Below, piece after piece: positions 47,613 through 58,969 of a stretch of 64,000 nucleotides of DNA; within the stretch, counting starts at the first letter, position 1; every line of letters starts with the position of its first letter. The DNA comes from Pomphorhynchus laevis. Taxonomy: Eukaryota; Acanthocephala; Palaeacanthocephala; Echinorhynchida; Pomphorhynchidae. The translations under genes and the position numbers were made by a program. The stretch covers positions 62,001-126,000 of the forward strand of contig WNNJ02002157.1 in the NCBI GenBank assembly GCA_012934845.2, in the 5' to 3' direction. The notes below the pieces were generated by a model that worked only from the letters and a program-made list of their open reading frames with translations, had not been told where the DNA came from and did no database searches.

Positions 47613-47846
47613 GTTCACCGTTACGGTGAACTGGTCGGCGAAAGCCGACCTGGATAGATTCAAACGTATCTTGAAGAAAGCTAGGTGGGCCCTGAAACGG
47701 ACTCAGCATCTGTCGTTGAATGGGAAAACCCAAGTGCGCCTCTGTGGCACTTGGGCTATCTTGGGATTAGTCTTCTTTTCAAGAGGACGTCCCCAGAGCA
47801 AAGGCTAAGGTTTCTTAATCTCCACGTTCCATCTTGTAAGGAACGT
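47613..47846. repeat. Cluster of four perfect small hairpins in LINE C RT
   Basis: GTTCACCGT-T-ACGGTGAAC (47613-47631), GGTCGGC-GAAA-GCCGACC (47633-47650), CCCAAGTGC/GCACTTGGG (47729-47755) and ACGTTCC/GGAACGT (47824-47846). All lie in about 235 bp of RT-derived sequence. Confidence 0.8.
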
Positions 47847-47940
47847 CGCCTTCATTTATGGCGAAATTATAAAATACCCGAGCTGCTACAAAGAGTCGGG
47901 AGGGTAGGTGCCTGCAGAATCACATTCATTCTTTGAGGAA

Positions 47941-49150
47941 TAACACCGGAGCTGGGAACAACTGGCAAAGCTCCTTTTCCAAAGCAATGTTGGCTGGTAA
48001 TACAAAGACTGCAATCCGCATAATTGACCATAATCAGAGCAGCAGATGCCTTAGCTCAAAATAGATTATTGAAAATGTCACTGTCAAATCGGTTCTAGAG
48101 AGTAAACACCCACCTGATTCTGATATCGATGTGGAAGTCCTACTTACCGAATCATACAGAGAATGCGCTGACTTCCACTATTCCCTCTTTGAAGTTATCG
48201 ACGCAACTCTAATCCAATCATGTGCTAGGGGAACATACGGTTCAGCTGGGATTTCAGATGTAAATGCTCTCTAATGGCGTCAGATGCTAACATCGTTTGA
48301 CAGGGATTCTCTTAAATTAGCCTCTGTGATCGCATCTTTGGCGAAAAGGCTAGCCAGCGGAAGTGTTCCTGTGGGATCGACAGATGCCCTAGTCGCATGT
48401 AGACTAATATCCCTTGATAAGTGTTCCGGGGTTCGCCCGATAGGAATTGGCGAAGTGTATAGACGGATAATGGCCAAATCAATCTTATCAATCATTTCGC
48501 CCTTTATGAAATCTGTTGCGGGTAATCTACAGCTTTGTACGAGGCAAAAAGGAGGTACCGACGGTAATTATTTGGCATAATGTGGTAAGGGACAAATTCG
48601 CAAACGTAGTTTCCAAAGTGTGTTTAACGTCACAAATCGAACCGACATTAGCGCCACTGGAATCCGCTGACGTATTCACCCACTCAACTACTACGACTGA
48701 CCGTAACGCCCGATTGGATTGTTATGCACGGGTCTGTATGGTGTAATAACTGAGCAGTTCTTCTTGGGCATAGCTATATTTAATTCTCATGCTCGTTCTT
48801 ACGTCAGGATGGCCCCTACTGCCGCCTTCGAGTTTCACGAACATCGCAAACATGCTAAGTACACGGAGCGGATTGGTGCTGTAGAACTCGCGACATTTAT
48901 ACCTATAATTGTGTCGACTCAAGGTGGCATGGGTGTGGAGACTGAACGGCTAGTGACGAAGGTCGCAAAAGTCCTTTCAGAGCGTCACAATAGCAATTAT
49001 GCTGATAACCTTGCCTATCCGGAGAATCATAGGTTTTGCGATGGTGCTTGTCAATTCCTGGTATTTCGGGAATCGGAGGGTCCAATCGGAAATCATCCAA
49101 ACAGTACCCTCATGAAGGGCAATCAAGGAATTGAACGCCCGTAAGGGTAT
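47941..49150 (+). mobile_element. Relic of an RT-nuclease element of the type common in corals and molluscs
   Basis: Distinct from LINE C. It reads: NWQSSFSKAMLAGNTKTAI, HPPDSD, GTYGSAGISDVNAL, then DALVACRLISLDKCSGVRPI and GNLQLCT (the N-terminal RT part). It then goes to NVVRDKFANVVSKVC, EPTLAPLES, RNARLD and a C-terminal nuclease-like domain (FFLGIAIFNSHA, HRKHAKYTERI, VELATFIPIIVSTQGGMG). The same order of blocks occurs in a family of large RT proteins I recall from cnidarian and other invertebrate genomes. The RT catalytic middle is absent and the copy is broken. Class uncertain. Confidence 0.7.
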
Positions 49151-49499
49151 TCTGGTCCACCGTAGTCGACCTGTGAATGCTTTGTCAGTCAATTAATATA
49201 TGTTTTAGCAAATCTGTTGCCCAATTTGGAAAATTTTACGCTTAACATTTGTTTTATTGGATTCTTGAATAAATTACAACAATTTTAAAAAAGAAGAAAA
49301 GAAAAAAAAATTATTATAAAACTAGTTGTGATTTAAAAGTTAAAGCATCACACTTGAAAAGGACTATTGCAATAATCGAAATTTTTGAGTAATATTCTTT
49401 AATTAATTTTTTCTCTATGTTTGAACGACCTGTTCAAATAAGAACACATCAAACATACCATTGGACAACAAAAAGATCAGATCAGCTAACTGAGTTTAT

Positions 49500-49588
49500 G
49501 TATTGACTTTTTGAAGGCTAATATCATTACATATGGTCATTTTTTAAATTTCATTATTTAATGTAATCTATTTAATATTATATTATTA
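49500..49588 (-). mobile_element. PLE RT fragment bordering LINE D copy 1
   Basis: A minus-strand match to the PLE RT segment around 12065-12140 (GCTAATATCATTACATATGG ... TTCATTATTTAATGTAAT). Confidence 0.55.
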
Positions 49589-50375
49589 ATTATTCGGATG
49601 CGCTTTTCCACCGTCGTGGAACCAATCAATATCATCAAGTTATTTTATAAAAACGTAGGTGATTCATCGGATTCAAACGCTTATCGCGGTATCGCTATCC
49701 TCAATCATGGTTATAAATTATTCGCATTTATGATCACACGTCGTCTTTACAACTTATCAGACAAGCTACTCCCACCTGGACAACATGGATTTCGCCGTGG
49801 TCGCTAGACTTTGTCAGCACTATCCAAAGCTCGTGGCACAATATTCGCCATGATTTCAACCAATCGCCACGCCTACGTCGTATTCGTAGACTTTACCAAA
49901 GCCTTTGACAACGTTAATCGTCATTTGCTTTTAGAAAAACTCAAAATCCACTACAACATATATGCAACATTCCTCGACCCAATACCTCGGCTTCTGTCAC
50001 CCAGTGAAATACGCATATTCGACAGCATATCTATATCTGCACCCATTATTCAACATATTGAGTATTACAAGGCGACTCTCTAAGCCCTCTCTTCTTTTCT
50101 CTGTTAGCATCTTGAGAAAATTACTCATAATTTTCTAAAGATGCCAACAGAAGTTAGCGAAATATCAACAAATTTCCTTTTTTCTTTGATCCATCTCGAA
50201 TATTTATTTAAAGACAATATCATTACATATGGTCATTTTTAAATTTCATTATTTAATGTAATATATTTAATATTATATTATTAATCATTTTCCTTTGCAA
50301 TAAGACAACTTTACTCAGCACTTATTTTAAAGCACCAATATTTATACTTTTATAAATATAAATTAAAAACAATGC
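49589..50375 (+). mobile_element. LINE D, copy 1 (RT fragment)
   Basis: Encodes DSNAYRGIAILNHGYKLFAF, PPGQHGFRRGR, a TAG, then VFVDFTKAFDNVNRHLL: RT domains 2-4. It is identical or nearly so to 51481-52268, offset exactly 1892 bp, including the shared internal stop after FRRGR. Ends in a hairpin (50101-50150, 20 of 22 bp stem) and a PLE fragment at 50213-50285. Confidence 0.85.
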
Positions 50376-50419
50376 TAAATAAAATTTAAATAATGAAATA
50401 AATAATTATAAAAAAATAA

Positions 50420-52268
50420 AATTGAAACGTTATCATGTGATCCTTGCATCATATCAGGATTTCATTGTATCAAAATTCCTGCAACTCTCCTCTGAAGAGG
50501 AAGGCCCCAAGGGGACCTTCTTTGCTCCACTTTCATCAGCATCCGAAATAATTGACGAATTCTCTACCCTATTTGCACATATTAGTTTTGATCGCCCCAT
50601 TATAATTGCGGGTAATTTTAACACCAATTACACTAGTCCTCTTAGTAGTAAATTAACGCTCATCTCCAGCTTCCTTCATAATTTTGGATTAGCCATTCAA
50701 TCGTCTCTGTCAGATGCAACTTACTACTGCTATAACGGATCCAGCACCATCGCCCTTGTATTTACATCAACTATCACACAAGTGACGGTAGACGTTGAAA
50801 ATTCATGGTCGTTTATTCGAAAGCATAAGCCAGTAGTCGCCAAAATTGCCATATCACCTTGAATTCCTATCTCACACACTGAAAAACAAAATATCCCAAA
50901 ATTCAGTAGGCGCATCAACATCACTAAACGTAATACTTTTTAAGTAGCTATTACAAAACATTTACTAGACATCGAAGACCTATCGGATAGTTATGTAACA
51001 ATTTGCAACACATTGACTACTGCTTGAACCACCCGTATCAACGTGATACATAAGCTATCTTTGGCCATACGACATCCGCACGTTGCTCATTTGCGATCAA
51101 TTTTAAGAAAACCATATTCCTCCGCCGAACATGATCCCACCGCACATCAAGTTTACATAAGTTGGAAACGAGTTTTTGTGATTTAGTAAAACAGATTAAT
51201 CTACAAGACAATAAGCTAGTTGAGATGACTGAACTGGAATACGCCGAAACGTTTCCATGAAAACTTTTCGGCGTATATGTCCAAATATACGCCGAAAATA
51301 TGTCCTTTCCGTCGCACAAGCAAACATGCTAAACCAACCATTCACCACCACGGAACTTGAAAGCTATTTGCACATTATAAAGAATCATAAAGCTACTGGT
51401 ACAGACGGTCTCGCAATCGAACATATAAAGGCTACATTTAAAATGTTAGGTCAATATTGGACTGAACTTTTCAACAAAATATTATTCGGATGCGCTTTTC
51501 CACCGTCGTGGAACCAATCAATATCATCAAGTTATTTTATAAAAACGTAGGTGATTCATCGGATTCAAACGCTTATCGCGGTATCGCTATCCTCAATCAT
51601 GGTTATAAATTATTCGCATTTATGATCACACGTCGTCTTTACAACTTATCAGACAAGCTACTCCCACCTGGACAACATGGATTTCGCCGTGGTCGCTAGA
51701 CTTTGTCAGCACTATCCAAAGCTCGTGGCACAATATTCGCCATGATTTCAACCAATCGCCACGCCTACGTCGTATTCGTAGACTTTACCAAAGCCTTTGA
51801 CAACGTTAATCGTCATTTGCTTTTAGAAAAACTCAAAATCCACTACAACATATATGCAACATTCCTCGACCCAATACCTCGGCTTCTGTCACCCAGTGAA
51901 ATACGCATATTCGACAGCATATCTATATCTGCACCCATTATTCAACATATTGAGTATTACAAGGCGACTCTCTAAGCCCTCTCTTCTTTTCTCTGTTAGC
52001 ATCTTGAGAAAATTACTCATAATTTTCTAAAGATGCCAACAGAAGTTAGCGAAATATCAACAAATTTCCTTTTTTCTTTGATCCATCTCGAATATTTATT
52101 TAAAGACAATATCATTACATATGGTCATTTTTTAAATTTCATTATTTAATGTAATATATTTAATATTATATTATTAATCATTTTCCTTTGCAATAAGACA
52201 ACTTTACCAAGCACTTATTTTAAAGCACCAATATTTATACTTTTATAAATATAAATAAAAAACAATGC
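50420..52268 (+). mobile_element. LINE D, copy 2 (endonuclease plus RT)
   Basis: Longer copy: endonuclease C-terminal half at 50422-50862 (FDRPIIIAGNFNTNYTSPL, the AGNFN motif of APE; ending FIRKHKPVVAKI), linker 50880-51480 (FTTTELESYLHIIKNHKATG, TDGLAIEHIK), then the RT block 51481-51975 duplicated from or into copy 1. It has stops and frameshifts. A perfect 14-bp-stem hairpin (TTTTCGGCGTATAT) at 51265-51298 interrupts the linker. A minus-strand PLE fragment follows at 52105-52180. Confidence 0.85.
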
Positions 52269-52269
52269 T

Positions 52270-53000
52270 ATATAGAAATTAATTAAATAATAAATAATTA
52301 AATAATAAATTATTATAAATAATAAATAATTGTTATAAGATTTTATATAATTTATATCAAGTTAAAATTTTAAATTGAAATTTAGAATAAAAGTTTATTT
52401 TAACCCAACATAGCTTTGGCTCCTATAAAATTAGCAATCCCCGCATTTATAAATTAAATTATCTGATCAGATAAGATAACTGAGTCTACGTATTTTAAAT
52501 AATTATTTATTATTATAAATAATAAATAATTGTTATAAGATTTTATATAATTTATATCAAGTTAAAATTTAAAATTGAAATTTAAAATAAACGTCATTTT
52601 TGAAATATGCATCTATTTATCAAATCAGCTAACTGAGTCTACGTATTTAATATAATTATAAAATAAACAAAACATAATAATGCTAAATCAAAATTTAATA
52701 ATTAAATAATAAAATTAATAATTGTTTTTAGATTTTCTATAATTTAAATCAAGTTAAAATAAAAAAATGAAATTTAAAATAAACGTTATTTTTATGAATT
52801 TACTAATAAATAACAGACGTTGCATAATAATAAGGATTAGAGGTCATCAGGAGGAACTGATATGCTATCAGATTTCGGCCCCTATTTCTAGACACAATAT
52901 ACAAGGGGAGCTAAATACATGTTAATGACTTATTTTCTCTTGTAATTTTGATTATCTAGTATCTTATTCTAATACAAATATTATATTATTTTAATATTTT
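52270..53000 (-). mobile_element. PLE end modules
   Basis: Two or three overlapping minus-strand copies of the AT-rich module (CAGCTAACTGAGTCTACGTA ... ACAGACGTTG) at 52330-52620 and 52610-52830, then the GC-richer end module at 52830-52990 (GGATTAGAGGTCATCAGGAG ... TTTCGGCCCC). Broken. Confidence 0.6.
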
Positions 53001-55400
53001 AATATTATATTATATTTATATAATTTATATCAAGTTAAAATTTAAAATTGAAATTTAAAATAAACGTCATTTTTATGAATTTACTAACAAATAAATAAAA
53101 AATTAAATAAATAGTAGTTTCCACAACAGTAGACTATTGTGGAAATACAAAATTCCAAATATCACATAAAAGTAAATATATGAAATACAGAAAGAAATAT
53201 AGTTTTGATAGTATATAAGAATTCTGTAATTGAATTATAAAAATTCTTATAATTCTTAGTATTATATGAATTATTAAATAAATGGCCACATTTGCTTGGT
53301 ACACCTCAAGCTTAATCATGGGTTATATATTAATGGAGAGTTAAATTTTTATTAGAAATCGAATTTTCAATAACTTACTGCTATCACCAGGATAAACACA
53401 CAAGCACAAAATTAAAAGTGTTCGAAAATTCAGTGGTACGATTACCATAGCACACCTGTTCAAACGACTATTGTGCATCTTTTTATTAAAAACATTAAAT
53501 TACAATGTATCATCTACATATCTAAGCTTTGTGTGAATTCTATTCATCTTTTAAATGTGCCAATTCTTATTTAAACATATATAACTCTATATATTTTTTC
53601 ATATAAAAATTGTGTTCAACATTTCAACGTAACCAATAATATTGATCCTATTTTCTTACAGATGCAATCAATATTTCGAGCTGATATAATTTTGAATAAA
53701 AAATATATCCACGAATGAATCGGGAGTCAATAAGATTAGAGAACGTTTTACGTCGAGAAACTAAGCTTGTTAGGTCAATGCGTTCATTGTCTTAATATAG
53801 AATACTTGAGATTCTAAATATGCAATCTTTGAAGTCTAGTCGAAACTTATGCGATATGTGTTTGATCTGGTAGATTTTGCATGTGCATAATCATGCTTTG
53901 TTCGACATTATTCATGTTCGCCCAGGCCGCTACGTGGGTATTCTTTTGTTTTGGAGAGCCAACGCATTGTTCATACTAGAACACTACAGTTTAACCATCG
54001 AACTGTGAAATTGTAGAATTCGATAGGCACGAGTACAGTTGAAGCTGAATCGCTGGATAAATTAAGGCATAACATTATGAGCAGAATGGATTTTTTGCTA
54101 CTACAGCACACAAATCGTTGATTTAATTTCATTTATTTTTTTGTACAAATTGTGATGCAACTTTTGAGCTATGCTTGTAATACGTTTAATACATACAATT
54201 TGGCAATACACAAGAATCTTGAGCAAGCTCATAAACGAGTATCGACAATTGAAGAAATTTTAAAAGTACCAAAACATCGCAGCGAGAACTAATAAAACTG
54301 TCAAATGGAGGGTTTTATTCAAGTGGAAAAATCAAATCCTAAGCTTAATGTCAAGGATGAATGGCTTATTAAAACCCTCAATATCATCTTATTGTGCGGC
54401 CAAATGGTTATCGCTCAAATTATTAAAACCCTTGATTGTTTTTATAGCAAAATAAATCAATTTTTTTGTAAATTTTGAAACGAGTACAAGAGTTCCTTGA
54501 TTTCTTATAATCGGAGCGGTAGCTTGAGTCTATGAGGTTATGTTTCCAAAAGACAATTTCTCATTTTGATACAATATGTTCGATATCAAACCCAGCAGGT
54601 TGTCTATTGATTAGACCAATTTGAGTTATCCATATCGAATCAAATAAATCGAAAATGCACAATATGAAAGATTTGCTATGACCTCGCAATGATTCAACAT
54701 AATTATAGTTTAGGATACTACTTGCAATCGAGAAACGTAATAAATCAAATTATCAATAGAAATTTTATTGTCGTGTAGGGATTGAAATGCTCCTATTAGC
54801 TATGGAACGACGGTTGATCATGACAAATGGCATTACATCATGATCTAAGACATCGATAGGTTACTAATTAATAAACACTAGATCTAACATAGACTGATAT
54901 TAGATCTAGTAGTAGATCGGATGTGTTAATGTGAAAGCATTTTCAGCATCGCATGGTTAATAAATTGTTTTGAAAACAGATCACCATATTTCTATAATAT
55001 ACCATTATTCCAATTAATATTAGACAATATACTGTGAACAATCACATACTTTATCTATAAATTGGAACAAACAGAATCGAGATTGCGGACGGCCGAGGAC
55101 ACAAATTCTAATTGGTTCATACCAGAAATAGAGATACTGATGCGCAACGCTTCTAAACATAATGTGTAATGAGTGAGTTTGCCGAAACTAATGGCACACT
55201 CACTTTGATTTATATAAAGCGCAACAGAACGACACAGAACGATATACATAACATGCTGGGATATGAATCAATACGTCATTAACATTCATATGAATGTTAA
55301 TTCCATCATTTAAAGAAATACATTGAAGTATATGATCCTTTTTATGGATGACAATACGTATATATCCATTTATTGCTTATAGTTAAATTTAAGGAACGGC
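53000..55400. other. Spacer
   Basis: No gene or family recognised. Hairpins: TTTCCACAA/TTGTGGAAA at about 53115-53145, ACTAGATCTAA at 54877-54910, and a 22-bp perfect palindrome TTAACATTCAT|ATGAATGTTAA at 55279-55300. Confidence 0.4.
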
Positions 55401-55404
55401 AAAT

Positions 55405-56365
55405 ACATCAAAATTATATAAATATATGAAATATATGTTTCGATACATTGATGATATATGTGTATTTAATTCTAATAATTTTTATTCAATTAATGAACAC
55501 ATTTATCCAGAAAGCCTTATTCTTAACAAAACCAATATTAATGATAAAGAAGGTGTATATCTAGATATGAACATTAAATTAACATTAACTAAAACTACTA
55601 TTAATTTATATCGTAAAGATGACATATTTAAATTTACAAGAAACATATTTTTGCATGAGCATTCATGCATACCATATAATATAAAATATAATACATTAAA
55701 TAATGAAATTTTAAGAATTGCAACAGTAATGATATTGGCTTTCTTCAAAATCATTTAAATAATTTAATAGATACATATTTTAAACTAGGTTACTATAAAA
55801 ATAACATCAAGCAGAAAATAGTAAAATATATAAATCAACACAATAATATAAAGAATAAATTTAAACTCTTAAGTGGCAAATTTTTATGGATGGATAATAA
55901 ATAATATACTTTGTATAAGAATAAGATACTAGATAGTTATTTCAGAGGAAATACATCATTAGCATGTTACTATAAAAATAGTATCAAACATAAAATAGTA
56001 AAGTATATAAATCAACACAATATTATTTAAAATAAATTTAAAATCATTAGCGGAAAATTTTTATGGATAATAAATAATATACTTTGAATTATAATAAGGT
56101 ACACTAGATAATCGTATTTCATCAGATGAAATACGTCATTAGCATGTGGGTCGAGGAATAGAGGATGAAACCTGACAACATAGCAGTTCCTCCTGATTAC
56201 CTCTAATCCTAATTCTGATACAACGTCTGTTATTTATTAGTCAATTCATAAAAATTGACTCTTATTTTTAATTTCAATTTTTTAGTTTAACTTGATATAA
56301 ACATAAATTGTATAATATCTTATTTATTTTTATATATCGTAAAAAATACATAGACTCAGTTATCT
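55405..56365 (+). mobile_element. Penelope-like element fossil with repeated ends
   Basis: RT part 55410-55905 starts [18 protein letters not shown] and continues through [20 protein letters not shown] and [13 protein letters not shown] first end module (55905-55965) is followed by a second, shorter RT tail (55966-56090), a second end module (56100-56225, GAAACCTGACAAC, TCCTGATTACCTCTAATC) and the AT-rich module. Tail-end-tail-end order suggests tandem partial copies, as PLEs are known to make. Broken. Confidence 0.75.
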
Positions 56366-56374
56366 TATGTCATA

Positions 56375-57000
56375 ACCTCTTCAGAGATAGCGGTTATGAC
56401 ATGTTACTTGGTGACTTCAGCGACAGAACTGGTCGTCGGATTAATGTAGCACTCCGCAGAGCTAGGAACGACTACTTTATTCATAAACCACCGTCCCCCA
56501 CCTTTCATTACTCAACAACTAATTCTCTCCTCGACATATTACTGCTTCATAAGAAGTGATTGTTGAAACCCATCTGTACTGAGCACTCGCGCCAACATCA
56601 GACCACATATCATGACCTTATTCGCTGGCGGATAGAGGAAGATACGTTGCTTAGAAGGAGGTTTCACTTTGATCCCATCAGAGTGGCCTTCTTTCAGGCA
56701 GCTATCCAACGCTTCCCTAGAATTGATAATGATAGTTTTACGGAATTTAATTTCTACCTCTCATCGCAAACTACCGCGTTGCTTTTGACTATATATAAAG
56801 GTTACATATACAATCCCACTCCAACAAAACTCAAGGTCCTCGCTAAAATGTTACATCTTCCCAATCTCTTTGTTTCCACCAGAAAGGCACACCCGAATGA
56901 ATACTGGAGCTCTAGACATAAGTTCCAGCTGAGCAGGGATAGGCAAGCGTTGCTCTATTTGAATATCTTCCTTCTGGAAGATATTCAAGAAAGAGAAGTA
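56375..57000 (+). mobile_element. LINE C family fragment
   Basis: GYDMLLGDFSDRTGRRINVA (endonuclease GDF motif), then LLKPICTEHSRQH, RRRFHFDPIRVAFFQAAIQ and PTPTKLKVLAKMLH, matching 45930-46500 of LINE C. Two long open stretches meet at a single stop near 56558. It is flanked on both sides by PLE AT-rich modules. 5' and 3' truncated. Confidence 0.85.
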
Positions 57001-57004
57001 AAAG

Positions 57005-57510
57005 CTTCCTTTTATATTTCAATTTTTTATTTTAACTTGATATAGGTTTTATAAAATCTTATAAGCAATTATTTATAATTATTTATCTAATTATTAAATT
57101 TTGGTTCATTGATTTAGCATTATTTATGTATTTATTTATTTTTGAAACAGAAGGTGCTCGGAGTCACTGATAAATTATCAAAATCAAAATGGCAAGACTC
57201 CCCGCAAGATGTAGAAAATTTATTAAATTTCCGATTCCAGTTTGGAATCATCATAATTTTCGATGGGGATCTGTACAATCAGATATGGGGTGTTGCAATG
57301 GGTTCCCCTTTATGTCCGACATTGGCGGATAAGCAATTACTATTATCTTATAAGCAATTATTTATAATTGTTTATTTATTTATTTTTTATTTTATAATTA
57401 TATTAAATACTTGGACTCAGTTAGCTGAATTGATTTATTTAAAAAAATTCATGTTTACAAACTGTATTTACAGCAAGTTTGTAACTTTCCTGAATTATTA
57501 AAAAATTATG
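57005..57510 (+). mobile_element. PLE modules and RT core fragment
   Basis: An AT-rich module at 57010-57125, then a frame at 57142-57350 resembling the PLE RT core (IIIFDGDLYNQIWGVAMGSP, usual FNGxxYxQxxGxPMGSPLSP), then another AT-rich module at 57340-57430. Broken. Confidence 0.6.
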
Positions 57511-58304
57511 AATTGTTGGAATAGAACATATCTTTTTCGATAAATATTAGATCGATAAATTATCATGTACTTTGTCAGTGTATACAGAAACATGTTCACA
57601 GTGTTATGCTTATCCATATCTGGCAAAACTTACATCCCAATTTTTTAGTTGCTCAAACATTGGTCGGCTGTTCCTCGCACAAACGATTTTTGCTTGCAAA
57701 CTCGAAAATATCTTACCATAATGTTAATTTCAAAAATAAATTTATAAAAAAAATCAATACGGTATATAAATGCTGACTACGAGAGAAGATTGACATCTAA
57801 AAGTAATTTAGGAATATGATCACTGGATAGTAAAAACTGGCATCGGACTTGTCTCAATGCGAACACTAATAATAAAAAAATACTTTCACAATTTTTTTTT
57901 GCGTGCCAAGCCAGTGAAGATAATATTTAACCGATATTGATTTTCAGACGCAAAAGTGATGTACATAAAAAAATTTCATCAGATGTAAAGGTTAAAATTA
58001 TCGTACTTGAATGGATTATGAGGGTTTATTTAAGAAGAAACTCAGGTTTCTAAACAAATTACTATTCATCTAATTCAACGCAGGCCCATTTAACAGATAC
58101 CATAAATAAACAGGAAAAACATTCAATAGAGAAAGGGAGTTCACTCCTGAGGGGTTCAGCTAAAGTGTTTCAGCCATTGAACATAAGCGTAAACAAATTT
58201 TTTAATGGAAATCATGATTATTATGAAAAAATAGATGATGGAGAATGATCATTTGTTTACAAGGATGAGAGAAAAAGATTATGGATATTATAGTGTTTGT
58301 TAAA
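57511..58304. other. Spacer
   Basis: No gene or repeat family recognised. Confidence 0.4.
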
Positions 58305-58695
58305 AAAAGATTTATTTCAACGTGGCAAATGCGTGCCAGCGCACGCTTACATGACCACAACAAAACGAAACTGTAAATCATGTGTCGAGAAGGTGTGAAC
58401 GGAAAAGGTGTTTGAATGTGATAAAGAAGGGAGCGCGGCGGACGTCGAGAGGGAGTTGATTCCAGGAGAGTGAGGCGGCGACGAGGAAGGATCGGAGACC
58501 GTAGTTGTTGGAGTAATTAGGAACGTGGAGTAAGAGGGTATGACAGGAACGAAGCGATAGCGAGGTGGGGCGAGTATCGTCTAAGAAAGGAAGGTTGATG
58601 AATGATGGGGAGCCGACAGCGATGAGACGAAAAGTAACGAGAAGAAGGCGGAGTTTGATGCGGATGTGGATGGTGGGCCAGGAGAGTTGGGCAAA
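58305..58695 (-). mobile_element. 5'-truncated LINE 3' end (copy d)
   Basis: Minus strand, same 3' block as copy (e): the CACGTTGAAATAAATC end, the GTCATGTAAGCGTGCGCTGG block, and ORF2 C-terminal coding sequence (RLLLVTFRLIAVGSPSF) up to about 58680. Confidence 0.85.
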
Positions 58696-58969
58696 TATGT
58701 TAATGGATTAAAACTGCACAAGAATTTAAATACTGATAATTAATAGGTACAATGACTCAGGACTTAAATTTGCAGTTTAAGGATTGCAAATTTTACGGTT
58801 TAAAATACGATAGTAAATTTAGTGATGAAAAAATTAAGATTAAACATTATTGCTATCGCTGTACAGAACTGTAGTCACAAAGGCTGTTTCGTCTGCTCAT
58901 AAAATTAATCATCAGAATGAAAGAAAGCCAAAACGAACATGAAAATAAGTCAAATGAAAGAATATTAAT

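Larger units (their letters stand above)
44370..47940 (+). mobile_element. LINE C, APE-type non-LTR retrotransposon with ORF1 and ORF2
   Basis: ORF1 region 44469-45300: a nucleic-acid-binding fold (NSIKVSFASPIFMEAYKLSF; LKITNFPPHLEDEDL), then CCHC zinc knuckles (GHWGSTCAQKKICGVCGL). ORF2 from about 45545: endonuclease (NSGGAYAIR; MILGDFNDITGR at 45930-45970), a long linker (LLRRRFNFDPIRVAFFQAA), then RT 46760-47800 with FLDFSATFDRI, GVHQGSPPSPILYL and YADDTTTLF, and a C-terminal zinc-finger-like remnant. The YADD catalytic motif is intact in a 249-codon open stretch, but ORF1 and ORF2 are interrupted several times, so the copy is dead. It appears to be in the R1/I/Jockey assemblage. Copies: 2990-5340 and 56375-57000. 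Confidence 0.85.

Noticed and set aside
48722-49192. Several overlapping minus-strand frames
   Set aside because: Antisense shadows of the RT-nuclease relic, whose plus-strand translation matches known family blocks.
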